Positions 42,931-50,778 of a stretch of DNA of 64,000 bases are shown here, one piece after another. Position 1 is the first letter of the stretch. Every line of letters begins with the position of its first letter. The position numbers and the translations under genes were made by a program. This DNA is from Natronosalvus caseinilyticus. Lineage in GTDB: Archaea > Halobacteriota > Halobacteria > Halobacteriales > Natrialbaceae. The stretch lies in assembly GCF_017357105.1 (NCBI RefSeq), contig NZ_CP071596.1, positions 1,178,001 through 1,242,000 of the forward strand. Direction: 5' to 3'. Under the pieces are notes generated by a model. That model was given only the letters and a program-made list of their open reading frames with translations, was not told the origin of the DNA and searched no databases.

Positions 42931-44001
42931 TCAGTCGTCGGCCGTCTGCGTATCGAGTCGCTTCACCGGTCGGTCGCGGAGGCCTCCGAAGCCGATGCCG
43001 AGCGTCTCGTTCGTCAGCGACCGGCTTTCGGGACCCGAAAGGTGACCGGAGATTGCACGCAGGGCGTCGACGTTCTCGGGGACGACGTCGGACTCCTGGT
43101 GGATCGCCTGCATGCAGTAGAGGTCCGGGCCCTGGAGCGTGACCGACTCCTCCCAGATGCAGTTCTCCCAGATGTCGCCGCGGGGTCGACCGGCGTCGGC
43201 CGCCATGTCCTTGAGCGTCCCGGCGCCGTCGATGCGGGCGTACTCGGGGACCATGATGGTTCGCTCTTGCGCTGCGAGCAGGTCGCGTACGTCGTCTTCG
43301 CTCGCAGGCGGGTTCTCGAGGGTGACGTTGATGGCGTGAACGTGCATCATTGTCGTCGGCACCTTCAGGCCGATGGTGTCGATGTCGAGTTTGGGGAAGA
43401 GCGTCTGCACGTCGGGACCGTGGTGGGAGGGGATAGAGACGGGGTCGGGGACGGCGTCGTTGATCGGGCCGCGTCCGGTCTGGTTGGGGTCGCCGCCGCG
43501 TCGAACAAGCGTTGCCCGTACCTTCTCGATGCCGTAGGCCTCCTCGAGCGGGGCGACGAGCCGGGAGAGTCCGGTCGTGTTACAGGAGACAACGCGGACG
43601 TAGTCGGCGTCTTCGGCCTCGTCGTAGTTCACGCGGGCGTTGAAGCTCACTTCGGCGACGGTGGCGTCTTCGCCGCCCTGGAAGATCGCGGGCGTGTCGT
43701 GGCGCTCGTAGAGCGAGCGGTTTTCGGCACCGATCCCGGAGGGCGTTGCGTCGACGACGACGTCGCTTTCCGCGACGAGTTCGTCGACCGTGCCGGCGAC
43801 GTCGACGCCGATCTCGCGGAACTCCTCGATCCGCGTTTCGTCGACCACGTAGAGGGGGTAGCCGGCCTCGACGGCGCCGATGGCGACGTAGTCCGGGCTG
43901 ACCTTGGCGACGCCACAGAGTTCCATGTCGGGTTGCGCCGAGACGGCGTCCGCGACGCGTTTCCCGATGGTTCCATATCCGTTGATTCCGACGCGGAGCA
44001 T
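42931..44001 (-). CDS. Type II (archaeal) glyceraldehyde-3-phosphate dehydrogenase
   Basis: A 356-residue phosphorylating GAPDH of the archaeal GapB/GapII type. Nucleotide-binding start [17 protein letters not shown], catalytic Cys in [13 protein letters not shown], and the HHGPDVQ and MMHVHAINV segments. In halophiles this type generally works in gluconeogenesis, while the bacterial-type I enzyme works in glycolysis. It is divergent from the type I gene across a 326-bp, AT-rich control region. CAATTATACC (44025-44034) 28 nt upstream gives a leaderless start, and a TrmB-like site lies beyond that TATA box. Confidence 0.93.
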   Translation of the reverse strand: MLRVGINGYGTIGKRVADAVSAQPDMELCGVAKVSPDYVAIGAVEAGYPLYVVDETRIEEFREIGVDVAGTVDELVAESDVVVDATPSGIGAENRSLYERHDTPAIFQGGEDATVAEVSFNARVNYDEAEDADYVRVVSCNTTGLSRLVAPLEEAYGIEKVRATLVRRGGDPNQTGRGPINDAVPDPVSIPSHHGPDVQTLFPKLDIDTIGLKVPTTMMHVHAINVTLENPPASEDDVRDLLAAQERTIMVPEYARIDGAGTLKDMAADAGRPRGDIWENCIWEESVTLQGPDLYCMQAIHQESDVVPENVDALRAISGHLSGPESRSLTNETLGIGFGGLRDRPVKRLDTQTADD

Positions 44002-44024
44002 ACGAGGTCCACTCCACCGGCGAC

Positions 44025-44034
44025 GGGTATAATT
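44025..44034 (-). promoter_or_regulatory. TATA box of the type II GAPDH gene
   Basis: CAATTATACC on the minus strand, centred about 28 nt before the ATG at 44001. Confidence 0.6.
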
Positions 44035-44058
44035 GTTTCGGACAGACTGATAGATGTT

Positions 44059-44074
44059 AACTCGTAATTGAGTA
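44059..44074 (-). promoter_or_regulatory. TrmB-like site TACT-N7-GAGTT, activator position for type II GAPDH
   Basis: Minus-strand TACT CAATTAC GAGTT matches the Halobacterium TrmB consensus (TACT, 7-8 nt, GAGTA) at all but the last base. Its centre is about 36 nt upstream of the TATA box, where an activator would sit. Confidence 0.55.
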
Positions 44075-44204
44075 CTCTGGAGGATAATCGGCAGACTGCA
44101 TCGGGTTGGTAATGGGGCACACGGCCGAACACATATCTTTTAATTTTTTCATAAACGGGGTTTAGTGGGTCCTATATCGACCTCAGTACGTCAGTCTCGT
44201 TCGA

Positions 44205-44242
44205 CAGACCGTTCGAACATCTCTAGTGTTAATTACGGTCTG
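44205..44242. promoter_or_regulatory. Long inverted repeat CAGACCGT/ACGGTCTG in the GAPDH control region
   Basis: CAGACCGT (44205-44212) pairs with ACGGTCTG (44235-44242) around 22 nt that include the palindrome GTTCGAAC. The surrounding 44002-44327 is unusually AT-rich (for example TCTTTTAATTTTTTCATAAA, 44136-44155) and codes for nothing I can support. Confidence 0.4.
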
Positions 44243-44275
44243 CCTGTTAGTATCGGATCCAGGGTACGTCGGACG

Positions 44276-44313
44276 CTGTCCAGAGCCAGGGCAACTACTT
44301 TAACCCTGGACAG
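44276..44313 (+). promoter_or_regulatory. Nested inverted repeat around the type I GAPDH TATA box
   Basis: CTGTCCAG (44276-44283) with CTGGACAG (44306-44313), and nested CCAGGG (44286-44291) with CCCTGG (44304-44309), enclose the TATA-like TACTTTAA (44296-44303), 28 nt before the ATG. A protein on this element would block the promoter. Confidence 0.5.
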
Positions 44314-44318
44314 CTTAG

Positions 44319-44334
44319 TACTCAGATATGAGTG
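44319..44334 (+). promoter_or_regulatory. TrmB-like site TACT-N7-GAGTG over the type I GAPDH start
   Basis: TACT CAGATAT GAGTG spans the start codon and expected transcription start of the type I GAPDH gene, a repressor position, and differs from the TrmB consensus only at its last base. Confidence 0.55.
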
Positions 44335-45395
44335 AACATTCATTCGCCGAAGACACTTCCACGGAGGGCGTCGTTCGCGTCGGCCTCAACGGATTCGGTC
44401 GCATCGGCCGGAACGTCTTGCGCGCGTCCCTCGAGTACGACGGGATCGAGATCGTCGCGATCAACGACGTGATGGACAACGACGACATGGAGTACCTGCT
44501 CCGGTACGACTCCGTCCACGGCCGCCTCGACGACGTCGAGCGCGACGGTGACACCCTGTTCGTCGGCGGCCAGGAAATCCGCCTGCTCAACGAGCGCGAC
44601 CCTTCCGAGTTGCCGTGGGCGGAGTTCGACGTCGACGTCGCCTTCGAGGCGACCGGCCTGTTTCGCTCCCACGACGACGCTGCCATGCACCTCGAGGCCG
44701 GCGCCGACAAGGTCATCATCTCCGCGCCGCCGAAGGGCGAGAAGGACGTCTCGATGTTCGTTTACGGCGTCAACCACGACGAGTACGAGGGCGAGGACAT
44801 CCTCTCGAACGCCTCCTGTACCACGAACAGCGTCGCCCCCGTCGCCAAGGTGCTCGACGAGGAGTTCGGCATCGCCTCGGGACTGCTCACCACGGTCCAT
44901 GCCTACACCGGCACCCAGTCGCTCGTCGACGGTCCCGAATCGAAGCGCCGCCGCGGTCGCGCCGCCGCCGAGAACATCATCCCCACGACGACCGGCGCCG
45001 CCATCGCCACCACCGAAGTCCTCCCCGAACTCAAGGGGAAACTCGACGGCATGGCCATGCGCGTCCCCGTCCCCAACGGCTCAATCACCGATCTGACGGT
45101 CGACCTCGAGGCCGACGTCACGAAAGACGACCTCGAGGCCGCAATCCGCGAGGCCGCCGACGGCGAGCTCGCCGGCGTACTCGGCTACACCGACGAGGAG
45201 ATCGTCTCCCGGGACATCGTCGGCCTTCCCTTCTCGTCGTACGTCGACCTCGAGTCCGCGATGGTGCTCGAGGACGGCCTCGTGAAGATCCTCACGTGGT
45301 ACGACAACGAACACGGCTTCTCGAACCGCATGCTCGACCTCGCGACGTACGTGATCGCCGAGGACGAAGCCGAGGCGGAAGCCCCGACGCAGTAG
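44328..45395 (+). CDS. gap: Type I glyceraldehyde-3-phosphate dehydrogenase
   Basis: A 355-residue bacterial-type GAPDH. NAD-binding start VRVGLNGFGRIGRNVLRA, catalytic Cys in ILSNASCTTNSVAPVAKV, catalytic His in TTVHAYTGTQSLVDGP, and NGSITDLTVDLEADV plus WYDNEHGFSNRMLDL near the end. It oxidises GAP to 1,3-bisphosphoglycerate in sugar breakdown; the pgk gene for the next step follows. The acidic tail is halophilic. Leaderless start at 44328 from the TACTTTAA box. A TrmB-like element and a nested inverted repeat sit on this promoter. Confidence 0.95.
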   Translation: MSEHSFAEDTSTEGVVRVGLNGFGRIGRNVLRASLEYDGIEIVAINDVMDNDDMEYLLRYDSVHGRLDDVERDGDTLFVGGQEIRLLNERDPSELPWAEFDVDVAFEATGLFRSHDDAAMHLEAGADKVIISAPPKGEKDVSMFVYGVNHDEYEGEDILSNASCTTNSVAPVAKVLDEEFGIASGLLTTVHAYTGTQSLVDGPESKRRRGRAAAENIIPTTTGAAIATTEVLPELKGKLDGMAMRVPVPNGSITDLTVDLEADVTKDDLEAAIREAADGELAGVLGYTDEEIVSRDIVGLPFSSYVDLESAMVLEDGLVKILTWYDNEHGFSNRMLDLATYVIAEDEAEAEAPTQ

Positions 45396-45450
45396 TCACG
45401 CTCGAGTTGTCGTTCGCGACGGACCGGACGAAACACCTGACACATCCGTC

Positions 45451-45459
45451 CCTTTTAAG
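45451..45459 (+). promoter_or_regulatory. TATA box of pgk
   Basis: CCTTTTAAG centred 29 nt before the pgk ATG, so pgk can be transcribed independently of the GAPDH gene. Confidence 0.6.
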
Positions 45460-45483
45460 CGATCGCGCGACGCGCGTACGGAT

Positions 45484-46689
45484 ATGTTCGACACCATCGA
45501 CGATCTCGAGTCCGGCCAGCGACTGCTCGTCCGCGTCGACCTCAACGCGCCCGTCGAGGACGGCCGCGCCCAGGACAATCGCCGGTTCGCTCGCCACGCC
45601 GACTCGATTCGCGCGTTGCTCGAGCACGGTCACGCCGTCGCCGTCATGGCTCACCAGGGCCGACCCGGTCGGGACACGTTCATCTCGCTCGAAAGCCACG
45701 CCGAGATCCTCGCCGACCACCTCGACCGACCCGTCGAGTTCGTCGCTGACACCTACGGCGAGGTGGCGCTCGAGGCCATCGACGACCTCGAGGCCGACGA
45801 CGTCCTGGTGCTCGAGAACGTCCGCATGTGCGAGGACGAACTCCCCGAGAAGGAGCCCGAGGAACACGCCGAGAGCGAGTTCGTACGAACCCTCGCCCCG
45901 CACTTCGACGCCTACGTCAACGACGCCTACTCGGCGGCCCACCGCGCCCACGCCTCCCTCGTCGGCTTCCCGCTCGTGATGGACGCCTACGCGGGGCCGG
46001 TGATGGACGCCGAGTACACCGCCAACTCCGCCATCCAGGACCGCGAGTTCGACGGTCCCGTCACTATGGTGCTCGGTGGCACCAAGGCCGAGGACCTCAT
46101 CCCGGTCATCGAGCAGGTCGACGAGACGGTCGACCGCTTCTGCCTAGGCGGAATCGTCGGTGAGCTCTTCCTCCGGGCCGCGGACCACGACGTGGGCTAC
46201 GACGTCGACGGCACCGAGTTCTTCGACCACCAGTGGGACGATCAGGCCGACACCATCGAGCGCATCCTCGAGACCTACGGCGACCGCCTGACTCTCGCGA
46301 CGGACCTCGCCTACGAGGGCGACGACGGCGACCGCGCGGAAACCGACGTCGAAGGTCTCGAGAAGGACACCTCTTACCTCGACGTTGGCAGCGACACCGC
46401 CGACGCGTACGCCGACCTCGTCCGGGACTCCGAGGCGGTCTTCGTGAAGGGTGCACTGGGCGTCTTCGAGGACGAGCGCTTCGCGGACGGCACCGTCGAG
46501 GTCCTCCGTGCCATCGCCGAAACCGACTGCTTCTCGGTCGTCGGCGGCGGCGACACTTCACGGGCCATCGAAATGTACGGGCTCGACGAGGCCGACTTCT
46601 CGCACGTCTCCATCGCCGGCGGCGCCTACGTTCGGGCGCTCACGGGTGACACGCTGGCCGGCGTCGAGGTGCTCGAGCGGGAAGCCTGA
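45484..46689 (+). CDS. pgk: Phosphoglycerate kinase
   Basis: A 401-residue enzyme that makes ATP from 1,3-bisphosphoglycerate and works in both glycolysis and gluconeogenesis. Substrate-binding N-domain (LLVRVDLNAPVEDGRAQDNR, then VMAHQGRPGRD), hinge and ATP-side motifs (GPVTMVLGGTKAEDLIPVIE; VKGALGVFEDERFADGT; SVVGGGDTSRAIEMYGL; SIAGGAYVRALTG) are present. Length is normal. It lies 88 nt after the type I GAPDH gene with its own TATA box. The 141 nt after it (46690-46830) hold nothing I can support. Confidence 0.95.
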   Translation: MFDTIDDLESGQRLLVRVDLNAPVEDGRAQDNRRFARHADSIRALLEHGHAVAVMAHQGRPGRDTFISLESHAEILADHLDRPVEFVADTYGEVALEAIDDLEADDVLVLENVRMCEDELPEKEPEEHAESEFVRTLAPHFDAYVNDAYSAAHRAHASLVGFPLVMDAYAGPVMDAEYTANSAIQDREFDGPVTMVLGGTKAEDLIPVIEQVDETVDRFCLGGIVGELFLRAADHDVGYDVDGTEFFDHQWDDQADTIERILETYGDRLTLATDLAYEGDDGDRAETDVEGLEKDTSYLDVGSDTADAYADLVRDSEAVFVKGALGVFEDERFADGTVEVLRAIAETDCFSVVGGGDTSRAIEMYGLDEADFSHVSIAGGAYVRALTGDTLAGVEVLEREA

Positions 46690-46830
46690 TTCTGCACTCC
46701 GACCGAGGACACCGCTTGTACCGATACATACCGTTTGCACCCGACCAGCACCGCCTGGACTCGCCGATACCGACTGGACTCGACCGACGACACCGGCACC
46801 GCTCGAGCTACCGGGTCACCCGTCCCCAAT

Positions 46831-48228
46831 TCAGTCGGACTCGAGGGGCTCACCCTCGTTTCCAGCCGCCGTCAGCTCCTCGAGCGACCCCCGTTTACCG
46901 GTGGTGGATTCGGGGATCGTACGCCCGAAGCGACACTTGCTGACCCGTAGCCGCGGATCGCTTCCTACGGCACCACCACGATTCGGCGACGGGACCTCGA
47001 GCACCACGTCTGATACCTGTACCGTCAGCCGCCGGTTCCGTGGCTCGTGGCCGTCACGCAGACCGTACAGGACGACCACGCTCTCTGTCTCGACCACTCG
47101 TTCGAAAACCGACGAGAGGAACTCGCGGTAGGACCGTCGACCCGCCCGCTCGAGGGCGTCCACGACGTCGACGATCACCGTCGCCCCCTCCGGTAGTTTC
47201 TCCAGCAACTCGAGGACCCGGTCCAGGTCGTCCTCGACTTCGACGCGCTCGCCCGCGAGTGATCGAATCGTCGGCGTTCCGGTCCGACGAGGCGCCGCCT
47301 GGATCGCCCGCTCGAGTTGTGCCTTCGAGCGATCGGTTGCGAGGTACAGCGTGCCGCGAACGGCCGTAACCCCGTAGAGGAGGTGTTCGACCTGACTCGC
47401 GGGCGGTGCCGTCAACGTCACGATCGATCCGGCCGGAACGCCACCGCCGAGCGCACGGTCGACCGCGTCGACGCCGATCGGTAATCGACCACGGTCGGCG
47501 TTTCCGAACGTGGCCAGACCGGACCGCTCGAGTCGCTCGACGACGTGGTCGAAGGCGTCGGTAGCCGCGTCCACCGTCAGCGGTGAGGGCTCTTCCACCT
47601 CGGGAACCGCTCCGAGCGCTTCGACGCCGAGACGGGCCTCGAGCCCCGACGGAACGGCGTCACACCGGGTGCAGACGACGCCCAGGATCGGGACGTCGAG
47701 TCGGCGAGCGACGTCGACGGTCGTCTCCGCCGCGACGACGCTTCGCTCGGTCCCCGTCGTCACTACGACGACGCCGTCGGCCGCCGACAGCGGATCGACC
47801 AGTTCGGGGCCGGCCCCCGACGGACAGTCGACGAACACCGTTCCCGACCCGTCGCCGTCCAGGCGGCCGATCGCTACCTCGAGGTCGACGGCCGCGTCCG
47901 TTGGCGGTGCCGAGACGATGCCGACGTTTCCCGCGCGCGGGCTTCGCTGGGCGACGGCGAATGGGGCTGCACTCGCGTCTCCATCCACACCCACACCCAC
48001 ATCTGGCCTCGCATCTGCATCCCCACCTGGGTCCTCCTCGTCGGCACAGACGGCCTCGAGCGTCGGCGTTCGATCGGTTCCCGCCATCACGTGCAGGTTC
48101 GGAAGCTGCCTGTCGGCGTCGACGGCGAGGGCGGTCGCCCCCGTCCGCCCCACCGCCTCGGCTAGCCCGAGGGTCGTCGTCGTCTTTCCACAGCCACCCT
48201 TCACGCCGGCGATCGCAACGATCGTCAT
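46831..48228 (-). CDS. MinD-like ATPase fused to P-loop-less KaiC-like domain
   Basis: A 465-residue fusion. N-terminal half (1-240): ParA/MinD ATPase with a deviant Walker A (GVKGGCGKTTTT, K10 and K15) and a VFVDCPSGAGPEL Walker-B-like strand. C-terminal half (245-430): starts like KaiC/RadA proteins (LPIGVDAVDRALGGGVPAGS) but at the P-loop reads LTAPPASQVEHL instead of GxxGxGKT, so it should not bind ATP in the usual way. A Gly/Val/Asp low-complexity stretch (about 68-85; CACCCA repeats in the DNA) lies in between strands. It is the last gene after the pilus genes on this strand, suggesting localisation or regulation of the secretion machine. Confidence 0.8.
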   Translation of the reverse strand: MTIVAIAGVKGGCGKTTTTLGLAEAVGRTGATALAVDADRQLPNLHVMAGTDRTPTLEAVCADEEDPGGDADARPDVGVGVDGDASAAPFAVAQRSPRAGNVGIVSAPPTDAAVDLEVAIGRLDGDGSGTVFVDCPSGAGPELVDPLSAADGVVVVTTGTERSVVAAETTVDVARRLDVPILGVVCTRCDAVPSGLEARLGVEALGAVPEVEEPSPLTVDAATDAFDHVVERLERSGLATFGNADRGRLPIGVDAVDRALGGGVPAGSIVTLTAPPASQVEHLLYGVTAVRGTLYLATDRSKAQLERAIQAAPRRTGTPTIRSLAGERVEVEDDLDRVLELLEKLPEGATVIVDVVDALERAGRRSYREFLSSVFERVVETESVVVLYGLRDGHEPRNRRLTVQVSDVVLEVPSPNRGGAVGSDPRLRVSKCRFGRTIPESTTGKRGSLEELTAAGNEGEPLESD

Positions 48229-48312
48229 GCCGGGGTTGGCCGCGTCATGGGTCTTGAATGTGCGGACGACGGTCGGGGCCACCGGTGGAACCACGGGCGC
48301 CTCGAGGGCGGC

Positions 48313-48906
48313 TCACGCAGCCACCAGCACGACGTAGAACTCCCCGCTGGAGTCATCGTACCGAACCCCCCGCCACTCCGAGGTCACCGTCTCAGGCCCG
48401 TCGATCGGACCGACCGAGACCCGATCGAGAATCTCGAGCAGCCGCGAGTCCAGCGTGACTCGTCTCACGACCACGTCCCCGGTCGTTGGCCGCCACTCCG
48501 GCGGCGCGCTGGCGGCAACGTCGACGGCTTCGAGGAAGCGGTACTCGGGCGGGACGTACGGCGAACCGTACTCGGCTTCGTACGCCGTCCCGTAGGTGAC
48601 GTTCTCGAGACTTCGGACGCCGCTCGCGGGAACCACCGTGCCGAACGACACCGTCGCGTGGCTCGTTCCGTGCTGGTTTCGCAACGCGATCGTTCGCGCG
48701 GTCACTCGAACCTCGTCGCCGTCGTGGGCGTACGAACCGCTCGCCTGGTAGGGACTCGCGGCGACTTGATCGATCGCGTTCGCCACGCCGTTCGCGTCCG
48801 GCGCCGGCCCGGTCGGAACGGCGAGTGCCACGCCGGCGATCGCGAAGCTCACGAGTGCGACGGCCATCCAGACGTACCAGGCGTCGAGGGGTGCATCCCA
48901 GTCCAT
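48313..48906 (-). CDS. Membrane-anchored protein of the pilus cluster (DUF7283-like)
   Basis: A 197-residue protein. One hydrophobic segment (MDWDAPLDAWYVWMAVALVS onward, to about residue 30) anchors it with the rest outside: beta-rich with TSHATVSFGTVVPASGV and a C-terminal EFYVVLVAA. Such a TM-plus-beta layout resembles haloarchaeal pilus-associated proteins (DUF7283, from memory). The ATG at 48906 places the TM segment right after the start; an alternative at 48945 adds a short polar tail. It lies 85 nt upstream of the MinD-like fusion and 155 nt after the TadC gene, in line with them. Confidence 0.7.
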   Translation of the reverse strand: MDWDAPLDAWYVWMAVALVSFAIAGVALAVPTGPAPDANGVANAIDQVAASPYQASGSYAHDGDEVRVTARTIALRNQHGTSHATVSFGTVVPASGVRSLENVTYGTAYEAEYGSPYVPPEYRFLEAVDVAASAPPEWRPTTGDVVVRRVTLDSRLLEILDRVSVGPIDGPETVTSEWRGVRYDDSSGEFYVVLVAA

Positions 48907-49060
48907 GCCGGCGTTCGTTCCCTCTTCGTATGTAAACGCATTCACGGCTGCGACGGGCGCGTGTTCTTCGAGCCATCCGCCGAGTCACTCGCTCGAGGCA
49001 CCCGTTTCTCGAGACGTCTGCTCGAGTCGCCCGTTCGAAGCATTCGCTCGAGACACTGGA

Positions 49061-50776
49061 TCAGTGAATCACCGTTCCAACCAGCCAGACCGTCGCGACG
49101 TACACCGGCGTGGCGATCACGAGCGATCGGCCCGCGTAGTACCCGATCAGCGCCCGGTCGAGACCGTGGCGGAGCGCCAGCGACAGCGGCGTCAACACGA
49201 GACAGAGCGTCAGGACGTAGACGCCGATGACGACGCCCAGGTCCTCGACTGCCAGCATCGACTCGGCCAGGTCGTCGCCCTCGAGGACGTGCTCGGCCAT
49301 CAATCCGGCCAGCGCGACCGTCGACCCGGCGACCAGCGGTCCGAAGAACGAGGCCGTGTTCTCGAGGGTGCCCGTCACCGCCGCCAGCTGGCGACGGGTC
49401 TCCCGCTCGAGTTCCTGGAGTTCCTCGAGGTGGTCGGCCATCGCGACGACCGCACGTCCGGCGGGGCGACCTTCCTCGGCGGCGATGGCGAGCAGGCGCG
49501 CCATGCTCCGGGCTCGAGGGCTGGGAATCGCTCGGAGAGCGCCGTACTCGCCGAGAAATGACTCCTCGACCGAGACCTGTAACCGATGCTGGACGCCCGC
49601 CGCACGCTCGAACACGTCACCGGTTTCGGCCGGAACCCGGTCGGCGGCGAGCGCAACCGCGGACTCCACGGCGTGGCCGTCCGACACCTGTCGACCGACG
49701 AGGTAGAGGGCGTCCACGAGGTGCGCTTCGACGTCGCGGACGTGGTTTCGGACGGCCAGGATCGGGTGGAAGAGCGCGAGGAGTGTGACGCCGCCGCCGA
49801 CGCCGAGTCCGGCTATCGGGGCGAGATACGACGGACCGAACAGGGAAGTGGCGACGAACGCCACCGTCCCGGCGGCGACGCCCCAGGTGACTCGAAGCCA
49901 CAGCCGATCCGGGACGCCCGGGTGGTCGGGCGGCACCGTCGGCGGCGGGAACGCGACCGGCCGTCGCGTGAGCAACCAGACGCTCGCCGCGAGGAGGCCG
50001 ACGGGGAGCAACAAGTTGTAGACCGCGACGAACGGCCAGATGGTCACGGCGTAGCCGACGATGGCCGCGGCGGGGACGAGCGCGACCAGCGCCAGCGGGA
50101 GCAAGACGCCGAACGCGTACAGCGCGGTCGTCGGGCCACGGATCGCGCTCGTGAACTCGGCCATCTGCTCGCGCGTTCCGGTCAGGATGGCGGTGAGTGC
50201 CCGGTCGAGGGTCCGTCCGCGCTCGCCATCGGGCGCGTCCTGGGCCGTCGCGAGCAGGTACGCCGACCGTCGAAGCGCCGGAAACCGCGTCGTCCACTCC
50301 TCGGCGAACGTCAGCAGTCCCGACCGGGGATGCCCGCTGGCTCGAGCGACGTGTCTCGACAGGCTGACCGAGAGCGGCCCGCGTCCGGTGTCGGCGGCGA
50401 AGCGAACGGCGCTCTCGACAGAGGGTTGGATCTGCATGCGAAGGACGGCTCGACCGATCAGCGACGGTGTCCCCCCGAGCGCCTCCGTCCGCGCGATGGC
50501 GGCGCGAACGGCCGGCGCCGTGTGCACCCCGTGGACAACGCTCAGCGCCGCAGCGAGTATCACGACCGGGACCGCGAACGTGCGGAGCGGCGTGAGGAAC
50601 AACGCGAGGAGAACGCAGGCGGTGACCACGCCAGCGACGTAGCCCGCCCGAACGACGGTCTCCGGACTGTGCGGTGACTCGAGAAACGACAGCGCGTCAG
50701 CCAGGTCGTCGCCGTAGGTGACGGGGTACGGATACCACCGCGCGAGCGCGACGACAAGTGCGTCGAGTCGCCCCAT
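49061..50776 (-). CDS. Type IV pilus assembly membrane protein (T2SSF/TadC-like)
   Basis: A 571-residue membrane protein with two type II secretion system F domains, each followed by hydrophobic segments (for example LLTFAEEWTTRFPALRRSAY in the first and EEGRPAGRAVVAMADHLEEL in the second). Archaeal pilus and archaellum systems use one such platform protein (PilC/FlaJ family) at the inner base, driven by the VirB11-type ATPase encoded just upstream. Start at the ATG 50776, two nucleotides after the ATPase stop, so the two are coupled. Confidence 0.88.
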   Translation of the reverse strand: MGRLDALVVALARWYPYPVTYGDDLADALSFLESPHSPETVVRAGYVAGVVTACVLLALFLTPLRTFAVPVVILAAALSVVHGVHTAPAVRAAIARTEALGGTPSLIGRAVLRMQIQPSVESAVRFAADTGRGPLSVSLSRHVARASGHPRSGLLTFAEEWTTRFPALRRSAYLLATAQDAPDGERGRTLDRALTAILTGTREQMAEFTSAIRGPTTALYAFGVLLPLALVALVPAAAIVGYAVTIWPFVAVYNLLLPVGLLAASVWLLTRRPVAFPPPTVPPDHPGVPDRLWLRVTWGVAAGTVAFVATSLFGPSYLAPIAGLGVGGGVTLLALFHPILAVRNHVRDVEAHLVDALYLVGRQVSDGHAVESAVALAADRVPAETGDVFERAAGVQHRLQVSVEESFLGEYGALRAIPSPRARSMARLLAIAAEEGRPAGRAVVAMADHLEELQELERETRRQLAAVTGTLENTASFFGPLVAGSTVALAGLMAEHVLEGDDLAESMLAVEDLGVVIGVYVLTLCLVLTPLSLALRHGLDRALIGYYAGRSLVIATPVYVATVWLVGTVIH

Positions 50777-50778
50777 CG

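Noticed and set aside
42898-42945. TCAGTCGT repeats at the 3' end of the type II GAPDH gene
   Set aside because: Irregular spacing, partly inside the gene's C-terminal codons; probably slippage in low-complexity DNA.
44002-44327. AT-rich GAPDH intergenic region as a possible replication origin or transferred DNA
   Set aside because: No ORB-type repeats or orc1/cdc6 gene nearby; promoters and operator-like sites explain the composition.
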